Below, in pieces: positions 34,556 through 45,627 of a stretch of DNA of 64,000 nucleotides. The translations under genes were made by a program, and so were the position numbers. The notes below the pieces were generated by a model, which saw nothing but the letters and a program-made list of their open reading frames with translations, did no database searches and was not told where the DNA came from. Within the stretch, counting starts at the first letter, position 1. Each line of letters opens with the position of its first letter. Location: the NCBI RefSeq assembly GCF_003813775.1, contig NZ_RPDH01000001.1:2604001-2668000 (forward strand), written 5' to 3'. The stretch comes from Chitinophaga lutea (GTDB lineage: Bacteria > Bacteroidota > Bacteroidia > Chitinophagales > Chitinophagaceae).

Positions 34556-35584
34556 CTCCGGCGTGGCAGGCGTCAGTTCACCGCGCATCGGCACTTCGAT
34601 GAGGCGTTTGATTTCTTCCGGCGGCAGCTTCTGGCCGAGCAGGAACATCAGTTTGGTAGTTGCCGCTTCAAAGGTCATATCGTGGCCGCTGACTACGCCC
34701 ACTTTCTGCAATTGCTGGCTGGTTTCATATTTGCCGAGCTCCACCGAACCGCCGTCGCACTGTGTAATGTCTACCATAATCACCCCTCTGTCTGCCGCTT
34801 TCTGCAGGCATTCCGTGAACCACGATTGCGTAGTGGCGTTACCGCTGCCGAAGGTTTCGAGCAGCAGCCCGCGCATGCCGGGGGTGTTGACGATGGCTTC
34901 TACCGCGCGGCGGGTGATGCCGGGGAATATTTTGAGCACGCCGATGTTGGCGTCCATGTTCTTATGCACGATGAGGGGCTGCACGGGAGCGGGCAGCATG
35001 TAATTGTTCTTGTATTTGATGTCGATGCCGGCTTCGGCCAGGGCCGGGTAGTTCATGGAGTAGAAGGCCTCGAATTTTTCGGCGTTGTACTTTTTGGCGC
35101 GGTTGCCGCGGAAGAGCATAAAGTCGAAGTAGATACAAACTTCGGGCACCATACAATGGCCATTGCTTTTGGTGGAAGCGATTTCCATGGCGGTGATGAT
35201 GTTCTCCTTCGCATCGGTCCGGATCTTGCCGATCGGTAACTGGCTGCCGGTAAGGATAACGGGTTTGGATAAATTCTCCAGCATGAAGCTGAGTGCGGAA
35301 GCCGTGAAAGCCATGGTGTCGGAACCATGCAGAATCACGAATCCATCATAACGGTCGTACCGGTCTTCAATAATGCCCGCCAGCTCCGACCAGATTTCAG
35401 GGTTCATGTCCGACGAATCCATCGGCGGATTGAAGGCATACACGTAGAAATCGATTCCCATACGGTAGAGCTCGGGCAGGTTGTTCCTGATCTCATTAAA
35501 GCCGATGGGCCGCAGTGCTGTCGTTTTTTCGTCGTAAATCATCCCCACGGTACCACCGGTATAGATGATAAGAATCTTCGTCAT
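34550..35584 (-). CDS. ansA: Type I L-asparaginase
   Basis: Hydrolyses L-asparagine to aspartate and ammonia. 344 residues, typical of cytoplasmic type I enzymes with no signal peptide. Catalytic motifs are IIYTGGTVGM with the first nucleophile Thr, and VILHGSDTMAFTASAL with the second Thr-Asp pair. The substrate-specificity region ILTGSQLPIGKIRTDAKEN is also present. It follows tatD by 42 bases on the same strand, so the two are probably co-transcribed. Confidence 0.93.
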   Translation of the reverse strand: MTKILIIYTGGTVGMIYDEKTTALRPIGFNEIRNNLPELYRMGIDFYVYAFNPPMDSSDMNPEIWSELAGIIEDRYDRYDGFVILHGSDTMAFTASALSFMLENLSKPVILTGSQLPIGKIRTDAKENIITAMEIASTKSNGHCMVPEVCIYFDFMLFRGNRAKKYNAEKFEAFYSMNYPALAEAGIDIKYKNNYMLPAPVQPLIVHKNMDANIGVLKIFPGITRRAVEAIVNTPGMRGLLLETFGSGNATTQSWFTECLQKAADRGVIMVDITQCDGGSVELGKYETSQQLQKVGVVSGHDMTFEAATTKLMFLLGQKLPPEEIKRLIEVPMRGELTPATPEL

Positions 35585-35626
35585 TTATCTCTTATGGAAT
35601 TGCATGCAAATGTATTCACTAATCAG

Positions 35627-36397
35627 TTAGAGCATTTTGAATAATTTCTGGGCATTGCCCGTCGTAATTGCAGCTACTTCCTCAATTTTTAGATTTTTTA
35701 CATCTGCAATGCGTTCCGCCACCAATGGGATGTACGCGCTTTCGTTCCTTTTGCCCCGGTATGGAACCGGCGCCAGGTAAGGCGCATCGGTCTCCAGTAC
35801 GATGTGCTCCAGATCAATATCGGCCAGCAGTACGTCGAGGCCGGCTTTTTTGAAAGTCACCACCCCGCCGATGCCCAGATAAAAACCCATGTCGATGATT
35901 TCCTGTGCCTCTTCCCGGGTGCCGGAAAAACAGTGGAATACCCCCGTGAGGTGGCCGTCGTGCAGTTCCTTCACCACATCTATGCAGGCCCTGGTGGCCT
36001 CGCGGCTGTGAATGGCAATGGGCAGGTCGTACGCCAGGGCCATGCTGATCTGCCGGCGGAAAGCCAGGTACTGCCGGTCGAGTTGCGTTTTGTCCCAGTA
36101 GAAATCCAGCCCGATTTCACCCACAGCCCAGAATTTCCGCTGCTCCAGCCAGTTTTGCACAATAGTGAGCTGTTCTTCCACGTTTTCTCCCACGTAGCAG
36201 GGATGCAGCCCCATCATCGGGAGGCAAACCTCCGGATAATCGGCCTCCAGCTGCAGCATGCCGGGAATGGACGTTTCGTCGATATTGGGCAGCAGCAGCC
36301 TGTTTACCCCCTGGCGGATGGCCCGGTCGATCATCTCGGGACGGTCCCTGTCGAACTCAGCGGAGTATAAATGGGCATGCGTGTCAATCCAATTCAT
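35627..36397 (-). CDS. TatD-family metal-dependent hydrolase
   Basis: A 256-residue TIM-barrel amidohydrolase-superfamily DNase. Metal-ligand motifs are WIDTHAHLYS, VGEIGLDFYWD, IAIHSREA, GVFHCFSGT and LETDAPYLAPVPYRGKRN. Family members process DNA 3' ends and are linked to DNA quality control. Upstream gene of the tatD-ansA pair. Confidence 0.94.
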   Translation of the reverse strand: MNWIDTHAHLYSAEFDRDRPEMIDRAIRQGVNRLLLPNIDETSIPGMLQLEADYPEVCLPMMGLHPCYVGENVEEQLTIVQNWLEQRKFWAVGEIGLDFYWDKTQLDRQYLAFRRQISMALAYDLPIAIHSREATRACIDVVKELHDGHLTGVFHCFSGTREEAQEIIDMGFYLGIGGVVTFKKAGLDVLLADIDLEHIVLETDAPYLAPVPYRGKRNESAYIPLVAERIADVKNLKIEEVAAITTGNAQKLFKML

Positions 36398-36514
36398 TAT
36401 ATATGGTTTTTTTCAATTAATTGTTTATCTTTATTTTCGCAAAAAAGTTAATATTTAAAGTAAACCTTTTCACAAAGGTACAGTCTCAATTAGCCAATAC
36501 CTATAAAAACTACT

Positions 36515-37390
36515 ATGATGAAACACTATTTTAACACCAATAAGGTGCTCTCCGTAACTGCCCTTGCCATTGGCGCCATCACCATTTTCTTCGCCTGTAA
36601 GAAAGATGATAAGGCTGGTGCAGATGAAAAAAGGGACAATCAAACGATCGCTGCTGCACAAAAAGAAACTGAAATAAATGCTGTATACGAAGATGCCTTC
36701 GGCGTAGTGCTGGATGCGAATTCCTTTCACACCGGCCTCAACGGGCAGGTGCGTAAAGCCCCCGAAGCGCCGAACACTGCCCGCTGCCGCGGCTCGGTGG
36801 AATTTTACCCGGTTGACAATACAACTTTCCCGAAAACGGTGGTGATCGACTTCGGCACTGGCTGCACAGACCCTGTTGGCCCCACCCGCAAAGGCAAAAT
36901 CAAGATCGTGGTGAGCAAACTGTTTTTCACCACCGGCGCCACAGCCACCGTTACTTTTGAAAATTATTTTGTGAACGATATCAAAGTGGAAGGCACCCAA
37001 ACGCTCACCAATCTTTCCGGTACTTCCGGTTTCGGTTATTCGTACACCGTGGCTGCCGGCAAGCTGACTTACCCCGATGGCAAAGTGTATGAATACGGCG
37101 GTACCCGCAACCTCATCCAGAAAGAAGGCTCAACAACGCCTTTCGATATCGACGACGATGTGTATGAACTGACCGGCAACGCCACGCTGAAAGACAGCAG
37201 CGTAACCGCCACCGTTACCATCAACAACGCCCTGGTAAGAAAACTCAGCTGCGCTTACATTGGAAAAGGTATCCTCACCGTAACGGCTAACGGCCATGCG
37301 GCGAAAGTGGATTACGGTAACGGCGAATGCGATAACAAAGCGATACTGACCGTTGGCGATAAAACGAAAGAGATCACACTGCCCAGATAA
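36515..37390 (+). CDS. Lipoprotein of unknown function
   Basis: A 291-residue exported lipoprotein with the lipobox at IFFAC and charged KKDDK just after the Cys. The mature protein is beta-rich (VEFYPVDNTTFPKTVVIDFGTGC, KGKIKIVVSKLFF, NYFVNDIKVEGTQTLTN, GKGILTVTANGHAAKVDYGNGECD) and has four Cys residues that could form disulfides. The pattern resembles uncharacterised Bacteroidota surface lipoproteins. A strong terminator follows. Single-gene unit. Confidence 0.82.
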   Translation: MMKHYFNTNKVLSVTALAIGAITIFFACKKDDKAGADEKRDNQTIAAAQKETEINAVYEDAFGVVLDANSFHTGLNGQVRKAPEAPNTARCRGSVEFYPVDNTTFPKTVVIDFGTGCTDPVGPTRKGKIKIVVSKLFFTTGATATVTFENYFVNDIKVEGTQTLTNLSGTSGFGYSYTVAAGKLTYPDGKVYEYGGTRNLIQKEGSTTPFDIDDDVYELTGNATLKDSSVTATVTINNALVRKLSCAYIGKGILTVTANGHAAKVDYGNGECDNKAILTVGDKTKEITLPR

Positions 37391-37415
37391 GTCATTATAA
37401 ACCTGCTGAACAGTT

Positions 37416-37446
37416 AAAAAGAGGATGCGGTATGCGTCCTCTTTTT
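37416..37446 (+). terminator. Rho-independent terminator
   Basis: AAAAAGAGGA pairs with TCCTCTTTTT around an 11-base loop, 26 bases after the lipoprotein stop. Confidence 0.88.
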
Positions 37447-37862
37447 GCTTTAAAAGGAGGGGTGTCATCCTGGATTTGCAACATAATTGCATCTGGTGGT
37501 ATCTACGCTTCATCTACGCTGGGGCTATGCTTCATCTACGGCGCATCTCCGGAGGGGCTTTGAAGAGGCTTTGGTAGACCATTGGTTATCAATAATTTCA
37601 AACCTGCCTGATGGACATGGTGCGCAAGTGCCCCTTTTCCCGGGAATCCACTCCAAACAGTTGCTATTCAGTTGATTGAGGTAGCAGCTTAACATAATGT
37701 CGCTAACTGTATAGAAAAATTTCATCCCTGTTTATGAGGGCATTGTTGTTCATGCTGGTTTGATGCAGTGACCGGGTATTTTTCTTGTGAAAAATGGTCG
37801 GGAAGATATTTTGAAGCAGGCAAACGAGGAAGTTCTTCGTGCTGTATCCGGACCGCGCTTTT
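37447..37862. other. Gene-free interval
   Basis: Between the terminator and the end of the deacetylase gene I see no supportable gene. It has a small cluster of ATCTACGC-like direct repeats around 37500-37545 and otherwise unstructured sequence. Confidence 0.6.
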
Positions 37863-38477
37863 TTATACGATGGCTTCCACCTTCCAGCCTTTGCGCCTGC
37901 AATGTTCCAGTACCCGGGGCAGGGCATAGCTCATCCGGTCCCAGGCTTTCCGGCTGTCATGAAAAACCACGATGGAGCCGGGTTGCAGCTTGAATACTAC
38001 ATTCTGTACGCAGGTTTCGCCGGTGATGTCGGTGTCGAAATCGGCGCTCAGCAGATCCCACATGATGATGCGGTAATCTTTTTTCAGCGCTTTTACCTGG
38101 AAGGGAGAGATGCGCCCGTAAGGCGGCCGGAAAAGGTCGGATCGGATGTAACCCGCAGCTTCCCTGATATTGGCGATGTACTTGTCTGTAGAAGTGTTCC
38201 AGCCGTTGAGGTGGTTATGGGTATGATTGCCCACGGAATGGCCGTCGAGCAATATCTGCTGATAAATATCGGGATGCTCCACCACGTTTTTGCCGATGCA
38301 GAAAAAGGTGGCTTTGGCATCGTATTTCTTCAATTGTTCCAAAACGAAAGGTGTGGCTTCAGGGTGCGGGCCGTCGTCGAAAGTGAGGTACACGGCGTTG
38401 GTGGCCGGTGAGAAATTCCAGATGCAGCTTTTGTAGAGCGATTTCAGGATGCCGGGTGTTTTCGTCAAATAGAACAT
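37863..38477 (-). CDS. Polysaccharide deacetylase (NodB homology domain, CE4)
   Basis: A 204-residue protein almost wholly made of the NodB domain. Motif 1 is TFDDGPHP (catalytic base and metal Asp), motif 2 is HTHNH, motif 3 is RPPYG, motif 4 lies near MWDLLSADFD, and motif 5 is VVFHDS. No obvious signal peptide, only an N-terminal hydrophobic patch. It removes N-acetyl (or similar) groups from a glycan; substrate unknown. Confidence 0.92.
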   Translation of the reverse strand: MFYLTKTPGILKSLYKSCIWNFSPATNAVYLTFDDGPHPEATPFVLEQLKKYDAKATFFCIGKNVVEHPDIYQQILLDGHSVGNHTHNHLNGWNTSTDKYIANIREAAGYIRSDLFRPPYGRISPFQVKALKKDYRIIMWDLLSADFDTDITGETCVQNVVFKLQPGSIVVFHDSRKAWDRMSYALPRVLEHCRRKGWKVEAIV

Positions 38478-38518
38478 ATGAATCAGGATTTACAGCGCGT
38501 TCCCTGACCCGAAATTAT

Positions 38519-38526
38519 TATTTTTG
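38519..38526 (+). promoter_or_regulatory. gltX promoter -7 element
   Basis: A perfect TATTTTTG, six bases before the ATG at 38533. No clear -33 TTG. It implies a leaderless or nearly leaderless gltX mRNA. Confidence 0.55.
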
Positions 38527-38532
38527 CCCCGT

Positions 38533-40062
38533 ATGAGTCAGAAAAAAGTAAGAGTGCGCTTTGCGCCCAGCCCTACGGGCGGTTTACACCTGGGCGGCGT
38601 GCGCACCGTATTGTTCAATTACCTGTTTGCCCGCCACCACGGCGGTGAATTTGTGCTGAGAATAGAAGATACCGACCAAACCCGCTATGTGCCGGGTGCG
38701 GAGGAATATATCATGGAATGTCTGCGCTGGTGCGGACTGGAGCCGGATGAGAGCCCGCTGAAAGGCGGTCCTTATGCGCCTTACCGCCAGAGTGAACGGA
38801 AAGCGCTGTACCGCCAGTATGCGGAACAGTTAGTGGCCGCAGGATATGCCTATTATGCATTCGATACGCCCGAGGAACTGGAGGCCATGCGCGAAGTGGA
38901 AAAAGCGCGGGGCAACCATTCTCCCCAATACAATTACAGCATACGCAAAACCATGCGCAACTCGCTGGTGCTGGACGCTGCGGAAGTAGCCACACTGCTC
39001 GAAAAAGGCGCGCCGCACGTAATCCGCATCAAGATGCCGGAGAACGAAGAACTGCGCTTTTCCGACATGATCCGCGGCGAAGTGAGCTTCCAGACATCGA
39101 CGGTAGACGATAAGGTGCTGCTGAAAGCAGACGGCATGCCTACCTATCACCTGGCCGTGGTGGTAGACGATTACCTCATGAAGATCACCCACGCTTTCCG
39201 CGGCGAAGAGTGGCTGCCTTCCGCACCGGTGCACATCCTGCTCTGGAAATACCTGGGCTGGGAAGCGGATATGCCGCAATGGGCGCACCTGCCGCTGATC
39301 CTCAAACCGGACGGCAACGGCAAACTCAGCAAACGCGACGGCGATCGTTTAGGCTTCCCCGTTTATGCCATGAACTGGACGGACCCGAAAACCAACGAAC
39401 TGACCCGCGGTTTCCGCGAAATCGGCTTCCTGCCGGAAGCATTCGTGAATATGCTGGCCATGCTGGGCTGGAACGACGGTTCAGGCCAGGAAATATTTTC
39501 CATGGAAGAACTGATCGAACATTTCTCCATCGAACGGGTGCACAAAGGCGGCGCGAAGTTCGACTACGATAAAGCGAAATGGTTCAACCACCAGTACATC
39601 GTTAAAACCGACGATGCCTTGCTGGCCAAGCTTTTCCAGCCGGTACTGGATGAGAAAGGCATGGTGGCGGAGCCGGCCTTCGTGGCCCGCATCGCAGGCC
39701 TGGTGAAAGAAAGATGTCATTTTATCAATGAGATATGGGACCACGGTTTCTTTTTCTTCATACGCCCTGAAAAGTACGATGCCGATGCGGTGAAACCCAA
39801 GTGGAGTGCGGAGAAACAGGCTTTCTTCGAAGAGTGGGCGCAGGTGCTGGAAGGTTTGGAAGACTTTACTTTCGCACCGCTGGAAGACAGTTTCAAACAA
39901 CTGGCCGCGGCAAAAAACATCAAACCGGGCGAACTGCAGCTGCCCTTCCGCATCATGCTCTGCGGCGGCAAATTCGGCCCGCCGGTGTTTGTGATCGCGG
40001 AAACGCTGGGCAAAGCGGAAACGATTGAAAGGATCAAACTGGGACTGGCGGCTTTCGCATAA
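38533..40062 (+). CDS. gltX: Glutamate-tRNA ligase
   Basis: Charges tRNA-Glu. 509 residues, class I synthetase: HIGH-type motif in PSPTGGLHLGGVRTVLF, KMSKS-type motif KLSKRDGD, and the specificity segments FVLRIEDTDQTR and PTYHLAVVVDDYLM. The C-terminal anticodon-binding helical domain ends with the PPVFVIAETLGKAE region. The start at ATG 38533 gives MSQKKVRVRFAPSP; the upstream TTG at 38524 is part of the promoter. Confidence 0.97.
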   Translation: MSQKKVRVRFAPSPTGGLHLGGVRTVLFNYLFARHHGGEFVLRIEDTDQTRYVPGAEEYIMECLRWCGLEPDESPLKGGPYAPYRQSERKALYRQYAEQLVAAGYAYYAFDTPEELEAMREVEKARGNHSPQYNYSIRKTMRNSLVLDAAEVATLLEKGAPHVIRIKMPENEELRFSDMIRGEVSFQTSTVDDKVLLKADGMPTYHLAVVVDDYLMKITHAFRGEEWLPSAPVHILLWKYLGWEADMPQWAHLPLILKPDGNGKLSKRDGDRLGFPVYAMNWTDPKTNELTRGFREIGFLPEAFVNMLAMLGWNDGSGQEIFSMEELIEHFSIERVHKGGAKFDYDKAKWFNHQYIVKTDDALLAKLFQPVLDEKGMVAEPAFVARIAGLVKERCHFINEIWDHGFFFFIRPEKYDADAVKPKWSAEKQAFFEEWAQVLEGLEDFTFAPLEDSFKQLAAAKNIKPGELQLPFRIMLCGGKFGPPVFVIAETLGKAETIERIKLGLAAFA

Positions 40063-40080
40063 GCGCGGTTCTTCCCATAA

Positions 40081-40117
40081 AAAAAACTCCGGAGGCGATG
40101 CTTCCGGAGTTTTTTAT
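40081..40117. terminator. Bidirectional terminator between gltX and glnS
   Basis: AAAAAACTCCGGA pairs with TCCGGAGTTTTTT; both flanks carry A/T runs and the genes converge here. Confidence 0.9.
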
Positions 40118-40119
40118 TG

Positions 40120-41787
<1,668 letters not shown>

Positions 41788-41810
41788 ATTTTGTAGCTTT
41801 TTCCGAAGTG

Positions 41811-41818
41811 CAAATGTA
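41811..41818 (-). promoter_or_regulatory. glnS promoter -7 element
   Basis: A perfect TACATTTG on the minus strand, 23 bases before the glnS ATG. Confidence 0.55.
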
Positions 41819-41910
41819 AGATAAACTGGAAAAAGCGCGGAAAAACGTGCCGGGGCCCCGGTAAGCCTGTTTTGCCGGAAAACCCTACATTTACAATCCA
41901 ATCAGAAAAT

Positions 41911-42330
41911 ATGGTCAATCCAGTTCAACGCCCCATCCGTGTATTGGTCGCCAAAGTGGGCCTCGATGGCCACGACCGCGGCGCCAAAGTGATAGCGGCC
42001 GCCCTGCGCGACGCCGGGATGGAGGTGATTTATACCGGCCTGCGCCAGACGCCGGAAATGGTCGTCAACGCCGCTTTGCAGGAAGATGTGGACGCCATCG
42101 GCATCAGCATCCTGTCCGGGGCGCATATGACCGTGTTCCCGAAAATTATCGCCCTTATGAAAGAAAAAGGGATGAATGACGTGCTGCTGACTGGCGGCGG
42201 CATCATCCCCGATACCGATATGCAGGAATTGTACGCCCTGGGCGTGGGAAAGCTGTTCCCCCCGGGCACCAATACCCAGGAAATTGCAGGGTATATCGCT
42301 GCATGGACCCAAAAAAACAGGGAATTTTAA
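41911..42330 (+). CDS. Stand-alone cobalamin-binding domain protein (methylmalonyl-CoA mutase C-terminal type)
   Basis: A 139-residue Rossmann-like B12-binding module. The lower-ligand motif DGHDRG (Asp-x-His-x-x-Gly) is near residue 18, followed by [13 protein letters not shown] and [15 protein letters not shown] and a final GT(N)TQEI segment, as in the C-terminal domain of methylmalonyl-CoA mutase. The catalytic TIM-barrel part is absent, so it should work with a separate large subunit encoded elsewhere. Promoter-like TACATTTA (41885-41892) supports ATG 41911. Methylmalonyl-CoA epimerase lies at 59.2 kb. Confidence 0.9.
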   Translation: MVNPVQRPIRVLVAKVGLDGHDRGAKVIAAALRDAGMEVIYTGLRQTPEMVVNAALQEDVDAIGISILSGAHMTVFPKIIALMKEKGMNDVLLTGGGIIPDTDMQELYALGVGKLFPPGTNTQEIAGYIAAWTQKNREF

Positions 42331-42441
42331 CTTTTTTGAAACTTTTTTACAGGCCAGTCGTCTTAATCTCTGAAACGGCAGCATGCTGACGGGTATCCCC
42401 TGCCGTTACCTATTCCATTCATCTCCAAAATTGATTGACTT

Positions 42442-43248
42442 ATGAAAGTGATCCGCTACGCAATAATCCTGATGCTGTTAGCCACCACTACAGGCCTGCG
42501 GGCACAGGAAGACTCTTCCGCACCAAAAAAACGGGTGTCTTACCATTTCCATTTTTATGCCCCCGCCAAACCGCGTACCGGCTATATCACCGCCGGTGGC
42601 AACGGCCCCCTGCTGTCTTTCGCCAATGTAGACAAAGCCGGGGAGCACGTGCGCAACATCCCCCGGTTTACCGTGTTTTTTAACGTCGGCACCAATTACA
42701 ATTATGATTTCACCAATAACTTCGGCATTTTCTCGGGCCTGAACATCAAAAATATAGGCCTCATCACCAAACCCAACGATTCCGTGAAACTGAAGCAGCG
42801 CGTCTACACCCTGGGTGTGCCCCTGGGCCTGAAATTCGGGAACATGCGCAACGGGTTCTTCTTTTTCATGGGCGGGGAATATGACCTGGCATTCAATTAC
42901 AAGGAGAAATTCTTCCTCCACGGCGACAAAAAGAGCAAATTCAACGAGTGGTTCAGCGACCGCACCCCGCTGCTGATGCCGTCTGTTTTTGCCGGTTTCC
43001 GCTTCAGCCCCGGTTTTGGCCTGAAAGTGCAGTACTACCTGAACGATTTCTATAATAAAGATTACACCCAAACGGTTAACGGCGTGAAAGAGCAGCCGTA
43101 TAAAGACCTGAAGGCAAAAATGATGTTTGTGACACTGAGCTACAACTTCGGTGTACGCTGGGAAACGGACCGCTATCACAAAAGACATCATGACAAATAT
43201 CGCAAAGGCACCAAGGTGATCATCGAAAAAAAGACGGTGACCGATTAA
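42442..43248 (+). CDS. Outer-membrane beta-barrel (porin-family) protein
   Basis: A 268-residue protein with a signal peptide ending near residue 21 (GLRAQ). The mature part consists of amphipathic strands typical of small Bacteroidota beta-barrels (FTVFFNVGTNYNYDFTNNFGIFSGL, VYTLGVPLGLKFG, LKVQYYLNDFYN, MMFVTLSYNFGVRW), followed by a basic C-terminal tail. Function unknown. A terminator follows. Confidence 0.82.
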   Translation: MKVIRYAIILMLLATTTGLRAQEDSSAPKKRVSYHFHFYAPAKPRTGYITAGGNGPLLSFANVDKAGEHVRNIPRFTVFFNVGTNYNYDFTNNFGIFSGLNIKNIGLITKPNDSVKLKQRVYTLGVPLGLKFGNMRNGFFFFMGGEYDLAFNYKEKFFLHGDKKSKFNEWFSDRTPLLMPSVFAGFRFSPGFGLKVQYYLNDFYNKDYTQTVNGVKEQPYKDLKAKMMFVTLSYNFGVRWETDRYHKRHHDKYRKGTKVIIEKKTVTD

Positions 43249-43274
43249 ATAATTGTATGCCAACTGCTTTGAGC

Positions 43275-43304
43275 AAAGGGGCGCACGGGTTGCGCCCCTT
43301 TTTT
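43275..43304 (+). terminator. Rho-independent terminator
   Basis: AAAGGGGCGCA pairs with TGCGCCCCTTT around CGGGT, followed by Ts, downstream of the beta-barrel gene. Confidence 0.92.
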
Positions 43305-43339
43305 CGTTAATTTAGTCGGAGGTAAAAACAACTCATTAT

Positions 43340-44116
43340 ATGTACAATACCATCACCACCGAACTGAAAGACGGCATCCTGGAGATCACCATTAACCGCC
43401 CGGACAAGCTGAACGCCCTGAACCAGGAAGTTATGAAGGAACTGGCCCTGGCTATCGACGAGGTATATAAGAACAAGGACGTCAAAAGCGCGCTCATCAC
43501 GGGCAGCGGTCCCAAAGCGTTTATCGCCGGGGCTGATATCTCCGAATTCCTGACGCTTTCGCCCGAACAGGGCGCCGAGCTGGCCAAAAGGGGGCATGTC
43601 ATTTTCCAGCGGATTGAAGACAGCCATAAGCCTATTGCTGCGGCGGTGAACGGGTTTGCGCTCGGAGGCGGCTGTGAACTGGCGATGGCCTGTCATTTCA
43701 GGGTGGCGAGCGACAATGCCAAATTCGGCCAGCCCGAAGTGAACCTGGGGATCATTCCCGGTTATGGGGGTACCCAGCGCCTGGTTCAACTGGTCGGCAA
43801 AGGGAAGGCGCTCGAATTAATGATGACGGCCGATCTGATCGGCGCCGAAGAAGCTCACCGGCTGGGGCTTGTCAACCACGTCACCACACCCGCGGAGCTG
43901 CTCGATAAAACCCGCTCCATCCTGCAGAAAATCCATACAAAGGCCCCGCTGGCCATCGCCAAGGTGATCAAATGCGTGAACAACTACTTTGTGTACGACA
44001 TCAACGGGTTTGAGACCGAAGTAGAGGAATTTGCCGGCTGCTTTGCCACGCAGGACCTCCAGGAGGGCGCTTCCGCCTTTATTGAAAAGCGGGCCGCCAA
44101 ATTCAGGGGAGAATAG
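43340..44116 (+). CDS. Enoyl-CoA hydratase/isomerase (crotonase family)
   Basis: A 258-residue crotonase-fold enzyme. Oxyanion-hole segments AFIAGADISEF and NGFALGGGCELAMACHFR are present; both catalytic glutamates of true hydratases are in place (GGCELA and FGQPEVNLGIIPGYGG). Likely hydration of enoyl-CoA in fatty-acid or butyrate/amino-acid metabolism. It is 40 bases upstream of fumC but fumC has its own promoter. Confidence 0.92.
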   Translation: MYNTITTELKDGILEITINRPDKLNALNQEVMKELALAIDEVYKNKDVKSALITGSGPKAFIAGADISEFLTLSPEQGAELAKRGHVIFQRIEDSHKPIAAAVNGFALGGGCELAMACHFRVASDNAKFGQPEVNLGIIPGYGGTQRLVQLVGKGKALELMMTADLIGAEEAHRLGLVNHVTTPAELLDKTRSILQKIHTKAPLAIAKVIKCVNNYFVYDINGFETEVEEFAGCFATQDLQEGASAFIEKRAAKFRGE

Positions 44117-44127
44117 CCGGTAATTGA

Positions 44128-44135
44128 TTAATTTG
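44128..44135 (+). promoter_or_regulatory. fumC promoter -7 element
   Basis: TTAATTTG (seven of eight to TAnnTTTG), 20 bases before ATG 44156. Its final G is the first base of an in-frame GTG that could be mistaken for the start. Confidence 0.4.
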
Positions 44136-44155
44136 TGGCCCAAAATATTTACAAC

Positions 44156-45553
44156 ATGGATTTCAGGATAGAGAAAGACACGATGGGAGAGGTGAAGGTG
44201 CCGGCGAATGCGTACTTTGGTGCACAAACCCAGCGCTCCATCGACAACTTCAGAATTGCGCAGGATATCAACAAAATGCCGAAAGAAATCATCCGTGCAT
44301 TTGCTTATCTGAAAAAGGCCGCGGCACTTACCAACCAGGAAGCCGGCGTACTGGCCGCTGAAAAAGCAGCGCTCATCGGTAAAGTATGCGATGAAATACT
44401 GGAAGGCAAACTCGACGCGGAATTCCCGCTGGTAGTATGGCAAACAGGCTCCGGCACCCAGTCGAACATGAACGTAAACGAAGTGGTGGCCTACCGTGCC
44501 CACGTAATCAACGGCGGCCAGCTCACCGATAAAGATAAAGCGGTACATCCCAACGATGACGTGAATAAATCACAATCGTCCAACGATACTTTTCCCACGG
44601 CTATGCATATCGCGGCTTACAAAATGTTGCTGGAAGTAACCATTCCCGGCATCAAAAAGCTGCGCGATACCCTGGCGAAAAAATCCAAAGAGTTCATGCA
44701 TGTGGTAAAAATCGGCCGCACGCACTTCATGGACGCTACACCCCTGACCCTCGGCCAGGAAATCAGCGGATACGTATCCCAACTGGATCACGGCCTGCGC
44801 GCGATTAACAATACTCTGCCCCACCTGTCTGAACTGGCGCTGGGTGGCACAGCAGTTGGCACCGGTATCAACACCCCGGATGGGTATGCAGAAAACGTAG
44901 CCAAAAAAATCGCCGAATTGACCGGCCTGCCTTTTATTACGGCTGAAAATAAATTCGAATCGCTGGCTGCGCACGATGCGATCGTGGAAGCACACGGCGC
45001 GCTCAAAACCGTAGCGGTGAGCCTCATGAAAATCGCAAACGACATCCGTATGCTCAGCTCTGGCCCGCGCTCCGGCATCGGCGAGCTGTTCATTCCGGAC
45101 AACGAGCCCGGCTCTTCCATTATGCCCGGCAAAGTAAACCCCACCCAGTGCGAGGCGCTCACCATGATTGCCGCACAGGTAATGGGGAACGATGTAGCCA
45201 TCAACATCGGCGGCGCTACCGGCCATTTCGAACTGAACGTCTTCAAACCCATGATGATCTACAACTTCCTGCACTCCGCACGTTTGCTGGGTGATGGTTG
45301 TGTAAGCTTCAACGATAAATGTGCAGAAGGGCTGGCGCCAATCGAAGCCAACATCAAAAAGCACGTAGACAATTCACTGATGCTGGTGACCGCGCTGAAT
45401 ACAAAAATCGGATACTACAAGGCCGCTGAAATTGCTCAGAAAGCGCATAAAGAAGGCACCACCCTCAAAGAAATGGCGGTGAAGCTGGGATATGTGACGG
45501 CTGAAGAGTTCGACGCCTGGGTGGACCCGAGCAAAATGGTAGGAAAAATCTGA
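44156..45553 (+). CDS. fumC: Class II fumarate hydratase
   Basis: Interconverts fumarate and malate in the TCA cycle without an iron-sulfur cluster. 465 residues; class II signature [26 protein letters not shown] for substrate binding and [18 protein letters not shown] with the catalytic His. Start at ATG 44156 ([13 protein letters not shown]). Ends at a terminator convergent with the TauE/SafE gene. Confidence 0.97.
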   Translation: MDFRIEKDTMGEVKVPANAYFGAQTQRSIDNFRIAQDINKMPKEIIRAFAYLKKAAALTNQEAGVLAAEKAALIGKVCDEILEGKLDAEFPLVVWQTGSGTQSNMNVNEVVAYRAHVINGGQLTDKDKAVHPNDDVNKSQSSNDTFPTAMHIAAYKMLLEVTIPGIKKLRDTLAKKSKEFMHVVKIGRTHFMDATPLTLGQEISGYVSQLDHGLRAINNTLPHLSELALGGTAVGTGINTPDGYAENVAKKIAELTGLPFITAENKFESLAAHDAIVEAHGALKTVAVSLMKIANDIRMLSSGPRSGIGELFIPDNEPGSSIMPGKVNPTQCEALTMIAAQVMGNDVAINIGGATGHFELNVFKPMMIYNFLHSARLLGDGCVSFNDKCAEGLAPIEANIKKHVDNSLMLVTALNTKIGYYKAAEIAQKAHKEGTTLKEMAVKLGYVTAEEFDAWVDPSKMVGKI

Positions 45554-45573
45554 TATAGACAAAGCTGAAAAAG

Positions 45574-45607
45574 AAAAGCGCCGGTTATAAGAACGGGCGC
45601 TTTTTTT
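45574..45607. terminator. Terminator after fumC
   Basis: AAAAGCGCC pairs with GGCGCTTTT around a 13-base loop, followed by a run of seven Ts; upstream As make it partly bidirectional. Confidence 0.88.
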
Positions 45608-45627
45608 ATGGAAGCAAAGTGAAAGAA

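Noticed and set aside
42360..42415. Possible riboswitch or terminator before the beta-barrel gene (ACGGCAG...CTGCCGT hairpin)
   Set aside because: A single stem without a T run and without any recognised aptamer core.
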